Source of the DNA: Pseudotabrizicola algicola
GTDB taxonomy: Bacteria; Pseudomonadota; Alphaproteobacteria; Rhodobacterales; Rhodobacteraceae
NCBI RefSeq assembly: GCF_010915705.1
Contig: NZ_JAAIKE010000005.1
Span: 124,001 to 188,000 of the forward strand
DNA: 64,000 bases
Direction: 5' to 3'
The notes below the pieces were generated by a model that saw nothing but the letters and a program-made list of their open reading frames with translations, did not search any database and was not told the DNA's origin. Below, one piece after another: positions 55,851-64,000 of the stretch. The position numbers were made by a program, and so were the translations under genes. The stretch's first letter is position 1, and every line of letters starts with the position of its first letter.

Positions 55851-56504
55851 ATGACCTTCAAGACCCCCCTTCTTCTCTCGGCAGCATCGCTTCTCGCGTT
55901 GACCGCATGTGTCGACCCCAACGCATTCCCCGACAATCCGAACGCGCGCGCGCAACAAGGCGCAATCCTCGGCGGTCTGGTCGGTGCGGCTGCCGGTGCC
56001 AGCTCGGGCGAGGACCGTCTGGGCCGGGCCGTTCTGGGCGGCGCAGTCGGCGCAATCGCGGGCGGTGCCATCGGCGCCACGCTGGACCGTCAGGCTGCCG
56101 AACTGCGCGGCTCGATCAACAACCCGAACGTGACCGTCACCAACAACGGCCAATTCCTTGTGGTGAACCTCCCGCAAGACCTGCTCTTTGCAGTCGACAG
56201 CACCGCGCTGCGCCCCGACCTGCGGGCTGACCTTGCCTCGGTCGCGCAAAGCCTGATCCGCTATCCCAACAGCCGGATCGAAGTCATCGGCCACACCGAC
56301 AACACCGGCTCGGCAGCCTATAACTACGATCTGTCGCAGCGCCGCGCCGTGGCCGTGTCGAACGTGCTGACGCAGAACGGCGTGCCGTTCAGCCGCATCA
56401 CCAACATCGGGCGCGGCTTCGATCAGCCGGTCGCCTCCAACGCGACCCCGCAGGGCCGCGCCCAGAACCGCCGCGTGGAAATCATCATCCGCCCGACGCA
56501 GTAA
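55851..56504 (+). CDS. OmpA-family lipoprotein with glycine zipper
   Basis: The 217-residue protein has a signal peptide ending in a lipobox LTAC (Cys20) and a glycine-zipper stretch at about 38-80 (GAILGGLVGAAAGASSG; GGAVGAIAGGAIG). A C-terminal OmpA domain follows (SRIEVIGHTDNTGSAAYNYD; LSQRRAVAVSNVL; QNRRVEIIIRP) that binds peptidoglycan. It resembles YiaD/Pal-type outer-membrane anchors. A strong terminator follows 18 bp after the stop. Confidence 0.92.
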   Translation: MTFKTPLLLSAASLLALTACVDPNAFPDNPNARAQQGAILGGLVGAAAGASSGEDRLGRAVLGGAVGAIAGGAIGATLDRQAAELRGSINNPNVTVTNNGQFLVVNLPQDLLFAVDSTALRPDLRADLASVAQSLIRYPNSRIEVIGHTDNTGSAAYNYDLSQRRAVAVSNVLTQNGVPFSRITNIGRGFDQPVASNATPQGRAQNRRVEIIIRPTQ

Positions 56505-56522
56505 GCCACCCTTACATCGACA

Positions 56523-56552
56523 AGGCCGCTCCTTCGGGGGCGGCCTTTTTGT
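56523..56552 (+). terminator. Rho-independent terminator of the OmpA-like gene
   Basis: AAGGCCGC and GCGGCCTT arms with a CTCCTTCGGG-type loop are followed by TTTTTGTT on the plus strand, directly after the OmpA-like gene. Confidence 0.85.
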
Positions 56553-56594
56553 TGCGGCGGGGCGACAGAGTTTTGCCTTGAGCGCGGACCGCTG

Positions 56595-56613
56595 TGGTCA
56601 TAGATTTTGACCA
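56595..56613. promoter_or_regulatory. Candidate FadR/PdhR-family operator
   Basis: TGGTCA (56595-56600) and TGACCA (56608-56613) form a perfect inverted repeat with a 7-bp spacer, 23 bp before the start of the GntR-type regulator. FadR-subfamily operators carry TGGT/ACCA half-sites, usually closer together. Autoregulation is likely. Confidence 0.5.
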
Positions 56614-56635
56614 ATCCAATCAGGTGCCCGTGTTC

Positions 56636-57406
56636 ATGCCTTTTACAAAAATCCACACCGAAAAGCTCTCGCAATCCGTCGTGCGCCAGATCGAGCAGTT
56701 GATCCTGCGCGGCATCCTGCGCCCCGGTGAACGCCTGCCCTCCGAGCGAGAGTTGTCAGACCGTCTGGGGGTCTCCCGCCCCTCGTTGCGCGATGCGGTG
56801 GCCGACCTGCAGGCGCGCGGGCTTCTGGTCAGCAAGGCCGGTGCGGGCATCTATGTGGCCGAGGTGCTGGGTTCCGCCTTCTCCGGCGCGCTGGTGCAAC
56901 TCTTTGCCACCCATGACGAGGCGGTGTTCGACTACATCGCCTTTCGCCGTGATATGGAGGGGCTGGCCGCCGAGCGGGCGGCGCGTCTTGGCTCGGACAC
57001 CGATCTCAAGGTCGTTGATGCCGTGTTCCAGAAGATGGAGGCCGCGCATCTCAAACGCGATCCCACCGATGAAGCCGCGCTCGATGCCGCCTTCCATCTG
57101 GCAATCATCGAGGCCAGCCATAACGTCGTGATGCTGCACATGATGCGCTCGATGTATGATCTGCTGCGGCAGGGCGTGTTCTACAACCGCCAGATGATGT
57201 TCCGCAACCGCACCACCCGCGATGTGCTGCTCGACCAGCATCGCGCCATCAATGTCGGCCTGCAATCACGCGACCCCGCCGCCGCCCGTGCCGCGGTAGA
57301 GGCGCATCTGTCCTATGTGGAACAGGCGCTGTCCGACCAGATCAAGGCCGAAAAGAACGAGGCGATTGCCCAGCAGCGTTTCGAACACGAACGCACGCGT
57401 GGCTGA
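56636..57406 (+). CDS. FadR/PdhR-subfamily GntR transcription regulator
   Basis: The 256-residue protein begins MPFTKIHTEKLSQSVVRQIE. The winged helix has RPGERLPSERELSDRLGVSR then PSLRDAVADLQARGLLVSK. The FCD ligand domain has FDYIAFRRDMEGLAAERAAR and AFHLAIIEASHN, with His residues expected to hold a metal. Relatives control pyruvate, lactate or acid-sugar genes; the effector here is unknown. The 56636 ATG fits the family N-terminus better than 56594, which would overlap the operator. Confidence 0.88.
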   Translation: MPFTKIHTEKLSQSVVRQIEQLILRGILRPGERLPSERELSDRLGVSRPSLRDAVADLQARGLLVSKAGAGIYVAEVLGSAFSGALVQLFATHDEAVFDYIAFRRDMEGLAAERAARLGSDTDLKVVDAVFQKMEAAHLKRDPTDEAALDAAFHLAIIEASHNVVMLHMMRSMYDLLRQGVFYNRQMMFRNRTTRDVLLDQHRAINVGLQSRDPAAARAAVEAHLSYVEQALSDQIKAEKNEAIAQQRFEHERTRG

Positions 57407-57414
57407 CACCGCAT

Positions 57415-57442
57415 GAAAAAACCGGCGCAAGCGCCGGTTTTT
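57415..57442. terminator. Bidirectional terminator between gntR and the atp operon
   Basis: AAAAAACCGGCGC-AA-GCGCCGGTTTTT is a symmetrical hairpin with A- and T-tracts on both sides. It serves the plus-strand regulator and the minus-strand atpF gene, whose stops flank it. Confidence 0.9.
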
Positions 57443-57466
57443 CCGTATCATCCTGGTGCACGCCGC

Positions 57467-58024
57467 TCAGTGCAGCTTGGCATCGACCTGCTTGATCGCC
57501 GCGTCGATCGAGGCTTGCGCCGACTCTGCCGTCATCTGCTTGGCCAGAACGGCACCCGCAGCGGCAACAGCGACCGAAACCGCCTCTTCGCGCACGGCCC
57601 GCACAGCCGAGTTCTCGGCGGCCTGGATCTGCTCTTCGGCAGCGGCCATCCGGCGGGCAATCGACTGGTGCATATCGGCCTTGGCTTGCGCCGCAGCGGC
57701 CTCTGCCTCGGCCTTGGCCGCGGCAACGATCCGCTCCGACTGTTCCTTGACCTCTTTCTGCTTGCGCTCATAGGACGCCAGCAGGGCCTTGGCCTCTTCC
57801 CGCAGCGCGCGCGCTTCTTCCAGATCGGCTTTGATCTGGGCGGCGCGGGCGTCGAGCATGCCGGTGATCTTCGACGGCACCTTGAAGTAGATCAGGATAC
57901 CGATGAACACCAGAAACGCGATCGACACCACGAAGTCGGAATTGCGCAGGCTGAAAAACGGGCCGCTGGCCGCAAAGGCCGGGCTGGCTGCAAGCGCAAG
58001 GGCAATGGTCATAACTCTGGTCAT
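57467..58024 (-). CDS. atpF: F0F1 ATP synthase subunit b
   Basis: The 185-residue protein has an N-terminal hydrophobic segment resembling a cleaved signal (MTRVMTIALALAASPAFA), a membrane helix (DFVVSIAFLVFIGILIYF) and a long charged coiled coil forming the peripheral stalk. It lies 4 bp after the b' gene and is the last gene of the F0 operon. The F1 genes are not in this window, as is normal for Rhodobacterales where F0 and F1 operons are separate. Confidence 0.95.
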   Translation of the reverse strand: MTRVMTIALALAASPAFAASGPFFSLRNSDFVVSIAFLVFIGILIYFKVPSKITGMLDARAAQIKADLEEARALREEAKALLASYERKQKEVKEQSERIVAAAKAEAEAAAAQAKADMHQSIARRMAAAEEQIQAAENSAVRAVREEAVSVAVAAAGAVLAKQMTAESAQASIDAAIKQVDAKLH

Positions 58025-58028
58025 TGCC

Positions 58029-58598
58029 TTACCCCTTCAACCGGGCGGAAACCGCCGCCGTCACAGCACGGGCATCGCGCGAGCCGCCCAGGGCAAGCAC
58101 CAGTTCCTGTGCGGTATCCTTGGCCACCTGTGCCACGGCATCCATTGCACCGGCGCGGATTTCTGCAATCCGGCCCTCCGACTCGGCGGATTTCGCCGAA
58201 ATCTCGGCATCCGCCTTGGCAAGCGCCGCATCCAGGTCTTTCTGGATCTCGGCCTTCGCCTCGGCCACGATGCGGTTTGCATCGGCACGGGCCTGCGCCA
58301 GAGCCGCCACATAGGCCTGTTCGGCGGCAACCGCCTGCAGTTTCATTTCCTCGGCAGCGGCCAGATCATTGGTGATCGTGCCCTGACGTTCGGCCAGAAC
58401 GGCACCGATCCGCGGCAGACCAATGCGCGACAGGAAGAAGTAGATCGCGGTCAGGGCAACCAGAAGCCAGAAAATCTGGTTTGGCATCCAGTCGACGCAG
58501 AGCTGGGGCATGCCAATGGCACTGCCGTTCGCTCCAAGGCAGGAACTGAGCGCAGCCCCGCCATGCGCAACACCTTCTGCGAGTGTTTCAGTAGCCAT
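58029..58598 (-). CDS. atpG: F0F1 ATP synthase subunit b'
   Basis: The 189-residue protein resembles subunit b but has its own N-terminus and a membrane helix [20 protein letters not shown]. The second stalk subunit b' is typical of photosynthetic and related alphaproteobacteria and makes a b/b' heterodimer. GGAGG precedes paired ATG codons at 58601/58598; the second is chosen by spacing. It follows atpE after a 70-bp leader containing an inverted repeat. Confidence 0.93.
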   Translation of the reverse strand: MATETLAEGVAHGGAALSSCLGANGSAIGMPQLCVDWMPNQIFWLLVALTAIYFFLSRIGLPRIGAVLAERQGTITNDLAAAEEMKLQAVAAEQAYVAALAQARADANRIVAEAKAEIQKDLDAALAKADAEISAKSAESEGRIAEIRAGAMDAVAQVAKDTAQELVLALGGSRDARAVTAAVSARLKG

Positions 58599-58613
58599 CA
58601 TGTCCTCCATCGG

Positions 58614-58679
58614 ACCCTTTGAAACTCAAGGGGGCAACGCAAGCGCGCTGCACCCTCGTTTCGCAAGACGTCAAAGGGT
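58614..58679 (-). promoter_or_regulatory. Intercistronic inverted repeat between atpE and the b' gene
   Basis: ACCCTTTGA (58614-58622) and TCAAAGGGT (58671-58679) are exact complements bracketing the atpE-b' gap. In the transcript they would form a long-armed hairpin just after the atpE stop. It could stabilise the atpE message or limit readthrough, giving the excess of c subunit the enzyme needs. Confidence 0.45.
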
Positions 58680-58681
58680 GA

Positions 58682-58921
58682 TCAGGCTGCGAACATCAGC
58701 AGGAGGGCGACGAGGAAGGCGAAGATGCCCAGAGCTTCGGCGAAGGCCAAGCCGATGAACAGGGTCGCGGTCTGCGAAGCGGCTGCCGACGGGTTGCGCA
58801 ATGCGCCAGCGAGGTAGTTCGCGGCCACGTTGCCCACACCGACTGCGGCGATGCCCGCACCGATGGCTGCAATGCCGGCGCCGATGAATTTGCCAAGTGC
58901 GGCTGCTGCTGCGAGTTCCAT
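58682..58921 (-). CDS. atpE: F0F1 ATP synthase subunit c
   Basis: The 79-residue proteolipid has two membrane helices: a Gly-rich first helix ([20 protein letters not shown]) and a second with the proton-carrying acidic residue in [20 protein letters not shown]. It forms the rotor ring. The start at 58921 ([10 protein letters not shown]) excludes an unrelated upstream extension. Confidence 0.97.
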   Translation of the reverse strand: MELAAAAALGKFIGAGIAAIGAGIAAVGVGNVAANYLAGALRNPSAAASQTATLFIGLAFAEALGIFAFLVALLLMFAA

Positions 58922-58970
58922 GTGATGCTCCTTACGATGGAATTTGGATTTCTGGACGAGACGACCGGTA

Positions 58971-59729
58971 TCAGTGCGCCGGATGCAGGGCATCCTTGAG
59001 GTAGACACAGGTCAGGATGGTAAAGACGTAGGCCTGGATCACGGCCACCAGCACCTCGAGGGCGTAGATCGCGGTGATCGCAAGGATGGAGGCCGGGGCA
59101 ATCAGGGCGATCCCCGCAAATGCGGCGAAGACCTTGAGCACGGCGTGACCGGCGGTGATGTTGCCCGCAAGACGGATGGAATGGCTCACCGGACGGACGA
59201 AGTAGGAAATCACTTCGATCACGGCGATGATCGGACGCAGGAAGAGAGGCGCATCCTTCATCCAGAACAGCCCGAGGAAATGCGTGCCGTTCTTGACGAA
59301 ACCGATGATGGTCACCGCAAAGAACACACCGAAGCCCAGAACCGCGGTCACGGCGATCTGCGAGGTCGGCGAGAAGGACATCGGGATCAGCGCCAGCATG
59401 TTCGAGAAGAAGATGAACAGGAACAGCGTCATGATCCACGGGAAGTATTTCACGCCGTCATGGCCCGTCACATCCTCGACCATCTTGTAGATGAAGCCGT
59501 AGAACACTTCGGCCACCGACTGCAGGCGGCTCGGAATGACGGCGCGGCCACGGGTGCCAAGCACGAACAGGGCCACAACGCACAGCACCGCGATCAGCAT
59601 CCACAGCGTCGCATTGGTCGGCGTGTACCACATCACCGGACCTTCGCCGAACAGCGGCTTCACGATGAACTGGTCCATCGGATGGAACACCAAGCCTGTG
59701 CCTTCTGCTTCCGTTGCCACGTCAGTCAT
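58971..59729 (-). CDS. atpB: F0F1 ATP synthase subunit a
   Basis: The 252-residue membrane protein has five or more transmembrane helices and the essential Arg in [18 protein letters not shown], which works against the c-ring carboxylate. The start at 59729 ([20 protein letters not shown]) overlaps the atpI stop by 8 bp. Confidence 0.97.
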   Translation of the reverse strand: MTDVATEAEGTGLVFHPMDQFIVKPLFGEGPVMWYTPTNATLWMLIAVLCVVALFVLGTRGRAVIPSRLQSVAEVFYGFIYKMVEDVTGHDGVKYFPWIMTLFLFIFFSNMLALIPMSFSPTSQIAVTAVLGFGVFFAVTIIGFVKNGTHFLGLFWMKDAPLFLRPIIAVIEVISYFVRPVSHSIRLAGNITAGHAVLKVFAAFAGIALIAPASILAITAIYALEVLVAVIQAYVFTILTCVYLKDALHPAH

Positions 59730-60075
59730 CCCTCTTTTCGGCGGCGTCTTCGGCCTGCCGGCGTTCCTGCACTTCATTGGCCGACCGCAGCATGGTTTTC
59801 ACCCCCGCGGCCAGACCGAACCCGATGAACAGCACCAGAAATATCGGCATGGTCCCCAAGAGGGTATCCAGCCCGTATCCGATGCCGAAGCCGATCACCA
59901 GACCGGCCACAAGCTCGATGACCATGCGCCATGCCACCTGGGCCTGCGAATAGTCTTTCTTCACATGGGGCGTCGGCGCGCCGGCTGCTTTTGCCGCTGC
60001 GATCCGGGCCTCCAGCGCCTTTAACCGGGCGGCTTCGGACGGATTCTGCGGGTCGGACACCAGCCTTGCCCCCAT
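59722..60075 (-). CDS. atpI: ATP synthase assembly protein AtpI/AtpZ-like
   Basis: The 117-residue protein has a charged N-terminus ([15 protein letters not shown]) and two membrane helices ([40 protein letters not shown]), the form of alphaproteobacterial AtpI that heads the F0 operon. AtpI/AtpZ proteins assist c-ring assembly or cation supply. The start at 60075 ([12 protein letters not shown]) is preferred to an ATG 60 bp upstream. Confidence 0.88.
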   Translation of the reverse strand: MGARLVSDPQNPSEAARLKALEARIAAAKAAGAPTPHVKKDYSQAQVAWRMVIELVAGLVIGFGIGYGLDTLLGTMPIFLVLFIGFGLAAGVKTMLRSANEVQERRQAEDAAEKRDD

Positions 60076-60222
60076 GAAGAGTGTTGGCGCGGTGCTAATG
60101 GCACAGCCGCGCCGAGTCAAGCAGACAGGCAGCACCCAGTTTTGAAGAAAAATCAGTCGCTTACGCTGTCACGCTCCACCACGCACCGCCGCAAAGCCGG
60201 GCCGCACCCCCGATTTCCATAT

Positions 60223-60238
60223 TCAACTGATCAGTTGA
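60223..60238. promoter_or_regulatory. Perfect 16-bp palindrome, probable ArsR operator
   Basis: TCAACTGATCAGTTGA is self-complementary and lies 84 bp before the ArsR-type gene, in the region shared with the divergent atpI promoter. Palindromes of this kind are typical targets of ArsR-family dimers. Confidence 0.6.
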
Positions 60239-60321
60239 TTTTCTCTTTGCCGCTGCCAGAGCGCGCCAACCCTCAACCCGCCGGTTGACCTTTTTGCCAA
60301 AGGATGACCAAGGTTTACGCC

Positions 60322-60699
60322 ATGACCGACGCGCTTTCCTCTGTCTTCGCAGCCCTCGCCGACCCGACCCGTCGGGCGATCCTGTCAATGCTGCTGGAAG
60401 ACGACATGGCGGTGACAGATGTGGCAGAGCCATTCCAGATGAGCCTTGCCGCCATCTCGAAACACCTCACCGTGCTGACAGAGGCGGGGCTGGTCAGCCG
60501 CGAAAAGCGCGGGCGGGTGATCTGGTGCAAGCTGGAGCCGGACGCCCTGCGCGCCGCAAGCGTCTGGATGCAGGGGTTCGGCCAGTTCGAAGCCGTGGAT
60601 CTCGACGCCTTCGAGCGGTTTCTGGCGCGCGAATTGTCGGGCGATCTGCCCGCAGACGACACGGCTACCGATGAACCCGCGCCCGCTCAGGACGGCTGA
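60322..60699 (+). CDS. ArsR-family regulator (SdpR-like)
   Basis: The 125-residue protein has the winged helix LADPTRRAILSMLLEDDMAV, then VAEPFQMSLAAISKHLTVLT and EAGLVSREKRGRVIWCKLEP. No metal-binding ELCVCDL motif is present, so it belongs with the SdpR-like, non-metal group that often controls SRPBCC/START genes. AAGG lies 9 bp before 60322; an ATG at 60304 is the alternative. Its 3' end overlaps the convergent matB by 13 bp. Confidence 0.88.
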   Translation: MTDALSSVFAALADPTRRAILSMLLEDDMAVTDVAEPFQMSLAAISKHLTVLTEAGLVSREKRGRVIWCKLEPDALRAASVWMQGFGQFEAVDLDAFERFLARELSGDLPADDTATDEPAPAQDG

Positions 60700-62207
60700 T
60701 CGCCCCTGAAGGCATCCGCATGGCTCTGGCGCAGCGCCGCCTTCTGCACCTTTCCCATCGTGTTGCGGGGCAGCGCGTCGACAACAGCATAGCCCTTGGG
60801 GTGCTTGAACTTGGCCAGCCTTTGCGCCACCGCCGCGCGCACCGCGTCCAGATCAGGCCCCCCGTCGCGCCCCCGCGCCAGCACGGCAAAGACCGCCTCG
60901 CCGAAATCCGGATGCGGCACCCCGATCACGGCGGACTCGGCCACGCCGGGCAAGCTGTCGAGCACCTCCTCCACCTCTTTGGGATAGACGTTGAAACCGC
61001 CGGTGATCACCAGATCCTTGGCGCGGCCCACGATGGTGACATAGCCATCGGCATCGCGCGTCGCCAGATCGCCGGTGATGAACCAGCCATCGGGGCGCAG
61101 GTCTTCGGCGGTCTTGTCCGGCATCTGCCAATAGCCCCGAAACACATTCGGGCCGCGCACCTCGATCACGCCAACCTCGCCTTCGGCCACCGGCCGCCCC
61201 TCGGCCATCAGGCGCAGCTCCACCCCCGGAAGCGGCAGGCCCACCGTGCCCGCCCGCCGCTCCCCGTCATAGGGGTTGGAGGTGTTCATGTTCGTTTCCG
61301 TCATGCCATAGCGTTCCAGAATCCGCAGTCCGGTGCGCGCTTCGAAGGCGATGTGCGTTTCCGACAAGAGCGGCGCCGAGCCGGAGATGAACAGCCGCAT
61401 ATGCGCCACCCCCTCACGGGTCAGGCGCGGGTCATCCAGCAGCCGCGTGTAAAAGGTCGGCACCCCCATCATCACGGTGGACTGCCCCAGCGCCTCCACC
61501 ACCGCATCCAGATCGAACCCCGGCAGGAACACCATCTGCCCGCCGGTCAGCAAGCTGACGTTCGAGGCCACGAACAGCCCGTGCGTGTGAAAGATCGGCA
61601 GGGCGTGCAGCAGAACATCCTCCTTGGTGAACCGCCACAGATCGGCCAGCACCTCGGCATTCGACAACAGGTTGTCATGGCTCAGCATCGCCCCCTTGGA
61701 CCGCCCCGTCGTCCCCGAGGTGTAGAGGATCGCCGCCAGATCATCGCCCGCGCGGTCCACCGGCACGCGCAGCGGCTCCTGCGCCGACGCAAGGTCCATC
61801 AGGCTGCCCGTGCCTGTCGCGGACAGGCTGACGATCTGCGCAGCATGTGCCGCGCAGACCGGCCCCAGCGCTTCGGCCTGCGCCGGGTCAACCACGGCCA
61901 CCCGCGGCGTGGCATTGCCGATGAAATAGTCCAGTTCCGCCGCCGTATAACCGGTGTTCAGCGGCAGGAACACCGCCCCCACCGCAACGGTCGCGCCATA
62001 GAGCGCCAGCGCCTCGGGCGATTTGGCGACCTGTGCCGCCACCCGGTCCCCCGGCTCCACTCCCAGCGCCTTCAGGGCCGCAGCGATCCGCCCGACACAT
62101 TCCGCAAACTCCGCTGCCGTCACCTGCCCCCCTCCGGCCAGATGCAGCAGCGGGCGGTCCTGCCCCCGCAGCGGGGCGAACAGCGCGTCAAACAGCGGGT
62201 TGGGCAT
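60687..62207 (-). CDS. matB: Malonyl-CoA synthase (MatB-type acyl-CoA synthetase)
   Basis: The 506-residue ANL-superfamily enzyme has the AMP loop YTSGTTGRSKGA, the core ERYGMTETNMNTSNPYDGER which matches MatB, the hinge GDLATRDADGYVTIVGRAKD and the C-terminal acylation lysine NTMGKVQK. It forms malonyl-CoA from malonate, ATP and CoA. GAGGAG precedes the ATG at 62207. No other malonate genes are adjacent. Confidence 0.9.
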   Translation of the reverse strand: MPNPLFDALFAPLRGQDRPLLHLAGGGQVTAAEFAECVGRIAAALKALGVEPGDRVAAQVAKSPEALALYGATVAVGAVFLPLNTGYTAAELDYFIGNATPRVAVVDPAQAEALGPVCAAHAAQIVSLSATGTGSLMDLASAQEPLRVPVDRAGDDLAAILYTSGTTGRSKGAMLSHDNLLSNAEVLADLWRFTKEDVLLHALPIFHTHGLFVASNVSLLTGGQMVFLPGFDLDAVVEALGQSTVMMGVPTFYTRLLDDPRLTREGVAHMRLFISGSAPLLSETHIAFEARTGLRILERYGMTETNMNTSNPYDGERRAGTVGLPLPGVELRLMAEGRPVAEGEVGVIEVRGPNVFRGYWQMPDKTAEDLRPDGWFITGDLATRDADGYVTIVGRAKDLVITGGFNVYPKEVEEVLDSLPGVAESAVIGVPHPDFGEAVFAVLARGRDGGPDLDAVRAAVAQRLAKFKHPKGYAVVDALPRNTMGKVQKAALRQSHADAFRGDQPS

Positions 62208-62382
62208 GGCACTCCTCCTCTGGCAGCACCGTGTTGTGCCATCCCCCGCCCCTTGGCTCAAGCCCGGCAACACATCGTTTCGACAATGCCATTTACCCGA
62301 CCACAGAGCGCCGTGATTTTGCCGCAACCCGCAGCCAACCTGACAGCATCAGGTGACCCACACGGAACAACAGGAGCAGGCC

Positions 62383-62535
62383 ATGTCCTTCGCACGCGCG
62401 CTTCTTCAAAGGTTCGGGCTGTTTGCCCCGAAAGCCGATACCAGCGATGCCTTCGCGCATCGGCTCAGCCGGATCGGAACGCGAGAGTCGCGGCGCGAGG
62501 TGCGGGCGGCGGTGTTCATCAGAACTCCGGCGTAA
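62383..62535 (+). CDS. Small hypothetical protein
   Basis: A 50-residue basic ORF (MSFARALLQRFGLFAPKADT) has AGGAGCAGG upstream of its ATG. The composition is Arg/Ala-rich and helical (SDAFAHRLSRIGTRESRREV). It diverges from matB and overlaps the mipZ 3' end by 17 bp. No family is recognised; it could be a real small gene or chance. Confidence 0.4.
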   Translation: MSFARALLQRFGLFAPKADTSDAFAHRLSRIGTRESRREVRAAVFIRTPA

Positions 62536-63328
62536 CCCCCGGAAGGTGCAATTCGCGCATCAGGTCGCGCACTTCCTGCCGCGCCGCGATGTTCGAGATG
62601 TTGAGCTGGTCCACGCCGGTATCCTTCAGATCCAGCAGCGTGATGCCCCGCGGAAACAATTCGCGGAAAATCACCCGCTCCGAGAAGCCGGGCGCCACCC
62701 GAAAGCCGATCCGGCGCGAAAGTTCCTCCAGCGCGGCCCCGACCTTCTTCTTGTTGTGCATCTGCTGCGCCCCCAGACGGTTGCGCAGCACGATCCAGTC
62801 AATCGGCTTCAGCCCTGCCTGCGCGCGCAGTTGCCGCGCGTTCCACACCATTTCGGAATAGATCGACGGGCCCTTGACCTTGCCCGTCTCGGGATCGGTC
62901 CGCGCCAGCAGATCGAAATCGATGAAACTGTCGTTCAGCGGCGTGATCAGCGTATCGGCAAGCGAATGCGCCACCTGCGACAGCCGCGTATGGCTGCCGG
63001 GGCAGTCTATGATGATGAAATCCGAAACCGGGTCCAGCGCGGCCACCGCCGCAGAAAGCCGCGCATCGAACGGGTTCTCGCCGGGGGCCAGCGTTGCCTC
63101 GTCCACCTCGGGCAAGTCGCGGTAATCGGGTGTGGGCAGGTTCAGCCCCGCGCGGGCCATATAGGCGCGGCGGTTCTCGACATACCGCCCGAAGGATTTC
63201 TGCCGCAGGTCAAGGTCAAGCCCGCCCACCCGAAACCCTTGGCGGACAAGGGCAGTCGCCACATGCATGCAGGTGGTCGATTTGCCACTGCCGCCCTTTT
63301 CGTTGCCCACGACGATGATATGCGCCAT
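62519..63328 (-). CDS. mipZ: Division-site positioning ATPase MipZ
   Basis: The 269-residue ParA-superfamily protein has the deviant Walker A KGGSGKST (11-18), DLDLRQKSFGRYVENRRAY, DCPGSHTRLSQVAHSLAD and NDSFIDFDLL, close to Caulobacter MipZ. It binds ParB near poles, spreads as a gradient and blocks FtsZ polymerisation so that division occurs at midcell. No parB host gene is near. It reads away from the ribosomal protein genes' terminator. Confidence 0.93.
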   Translation of the reverse strand: MAHIIVVGNEKGGSGKSTTCMHVATALVRQGFRVGGLDLDLRQKSFGRYVENRRAYMARAGLNLPTPDYRDLPEVDEATLAPGENPFDARLSAAVAALDPVSDFIIIDCPGSHTRLSQVAHSLADTLITPLNDSFIDFDLLARTDPETGKVKGPSIYSEMVWNARQLRAQAGLKPIDWIVLRNRLGAQQMHNKKKVGAALEELSRRIGFRVAPGFSERVIFRELFPRGITLLDLKDTGVDQLNISNIAARQEVRDLMRELHLPGVTPEF

Positions 63329-63472
63329 GCCCTGTCCCTTTGCATCGGTCTGGCCGCCCTTTTAGGCGGGTTCCCGCGCAAGGGGAAGCGGGAAGGCAAA
63401 GCCCCCCCTTGCGCGGCGGGGACATTGTGTCGGCGCCGCGTCAGACACGGCTCCACTGCGCAGGCAGTCATG

Positions 63473-63498
63473 AAAAAGCCCCGCCGAAGCGGGGCTTT
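63473..63498 (-). terminator. Rho-independent terminator after rpmE
   Basis: GCCCCGC (63478-63484) and GCGGGGC (63489-63495) form a stem around CGAA, and the minus strand continues with TTTTT. It ends the rplS-rpmE transcript. Confidence 0.9.
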
Positions 63499-63519
63499 CG
63501 CAAAACGGTGTCGTCCGGA

Positions 63520-63741
63520 TCAGAAGCCCAGACCGGCGTATTTGTTCTTGAACTTCGACACGCGGCCGCCGGTGTCCATCAGCTTGGCGTTGCCGCCGGT
63601 CCACGCCGGATGCGCCAGCGGGTCGATGTCCAGCGCGAGGCTGTCGCCTTCCTTGCCGTAGGTCGAGCGGGTCTGATAGGTCGAACCGTCGGTCATCTTC
63701 ACGGTGATGAAGTGATAGTCGGGGTGAATGCCTTCTTTCAT
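63520..63741 (-). CDS. rpmE: 50S ribosomal protein L31
   Basis: The 73-residue protein begins [20 protein letters not shown] and ends with [16 protein letters not shown], clear bL31. The CxxC zinc motifs of type-1 L31 are absent, so this is the zinc-free form. It lies 11 bp after rplS on the same strand and ends in a strong terminator. Confidence 0.97.
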   Translation of the reverse strand: MKEGIHPDYHFITVKMTDGSTYQTRSTYGKEGDSLALDIDPLAHPAWTGGNAKLMDTGGRVSKFKNKYAGLGF

Positions 63742-63752
63742 CGGTCCGATCC

Positions 63753-64000
63753 TTATTCAGCTTTTGCTTTGTAGGTCGCGTCTTCTGCGATACGCGCCGA
63801 CTTGCCGCGGCGGCTGCGCAGATAATACAGCTTGGCGCGACGCACCTTGCCGCGACGCACAACGTCGATCGAGTCGATGTTGGTCGAATACAGCGGGAAC
63901 ACACGCTCCACGCCTTCGCCGAACGAAATCTTGCGCACGGTGAACGAGGCAGAGATCGTGGCGCCACCCTGACGGGCGATGCAGACGCCTTCGTAGTTCT
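63753..64000 (-). CDS. rplS: 50S ribosomal protein L19, 5' end outside window
   Basis: The frame is open to the window edge and encodes [20 protein letters not shown], then [20 protein letters not shown] and [20 protein letters not shown], the conserved C-terminal two thirds of bL19 at the subunit interface. About 82 codons are present; the start codon lies beyond position 64000. Confidence 0.96.
   Translation of the reverse strand, partial: NYEGVCIARQGGATISASFTVRKISFGEGVERVFPLYSTNIDSIDVVRRGKVRRAKLYYLRSRRGKSARIAEDATYKAKAE

Noticed and set aside
60720-62861. Plus-strand open frame of 713 codons
   Set aside because: It is antisense to matB and to the 3' part of mipZ, with shadow composition and no family sequence.
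1-64000. CRISPR array, rRNA operon, insertion sequences other than the prophage
   Set aside because: No regularly spaced repeats with unique spacers, no rRNA sequence and no second transposase were seen on either strand.

Overview
The window is GC-rich, tightly packed DNA of an alphaproteobacterium. The host genes point to the Rhodobacterales (Rhodobacter/Paracoccus-like): a soluble NAD-dependent formate dehydrogenase operon (fdsGB, a DUF4287 gene, fdsA, fdhD, fdsD), the F0 ATP synthase operon with separate b and b' subunits, the division-site ATPase MipZ, malonyl-CoA synthase, and a GT14 glycosyltransferase of a type common in this order. The species cannot be named from sequence alone.

Positions 1 to about 36,690 are most of a Mu-like (transposable) prophage. 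Its structural and early genes read on the minus strand, so the phage runs right to left; its right end lies beyond position 1. A LexA/S24-type repressor (33984-34688, plus) and a small Cro/Ner-like regulator (33628-33882, minus) diverge from a 100-bp operator region containing a perfect four-armed dyad. Behind the repressor are a YbjQ-like protein, a small unknown protein and a DNA adenine methylase. Leftward from the Cro/Ner gene come small early genes, a ParB-like protein, the DDE transposase (MuA type), the MuB-type ATPase, small DNA-binding proteins (one with a DnaA domain IV-like motif), DUF3164, DUF2786, GemA and a Mor-like activator. Next are lysis genes (amidase, putative holin), packaging (DUF3486, terminase, DUF935 portal, MuF), head genes (protease with nested scaffold, DUF2190-like, major head T), a tRNA-Met(CAU), connector genes, tail tube, a G/GT pair with a GGGAAAC -1 frameshift site, a 1248-residue tape measure with a lysozyme domain, NlpC/P60, and the host-specificity tip protein J. 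A long tape measure with tip J indicates a siphovirus with a Mu-type replication module.

A 24-bp sequence recurs in three leaders, ahead of the lysis, protease/scaffold and tail-fibre genes. In two copies it is followed at an identical 12-bp spacing by CATWTGGCAT. These are candidate late promoters in positions comparable to Mu Plys, PI and PP.

From 36,808 to 64,000 is host chromosome. In order: the fds operon (minus); rsgA; DUF1285, hyi and a zinc-finger protein; a GNAT; polA and HIT; GT14, sulfotransferase and a DUF115-like protein; a PfkB kinase with nth; an AraC/MGMT fusion; an OmpA-like lipoprotein; a FadR/PdhR-type regulator; atpI-B-E-F'-F; an ArsR regulator; matB; mipZ; and rpmE with the start-less rplS at the edge. 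The prophage sits in the gap downstream of fdsD and breaks no recognisable host gene.
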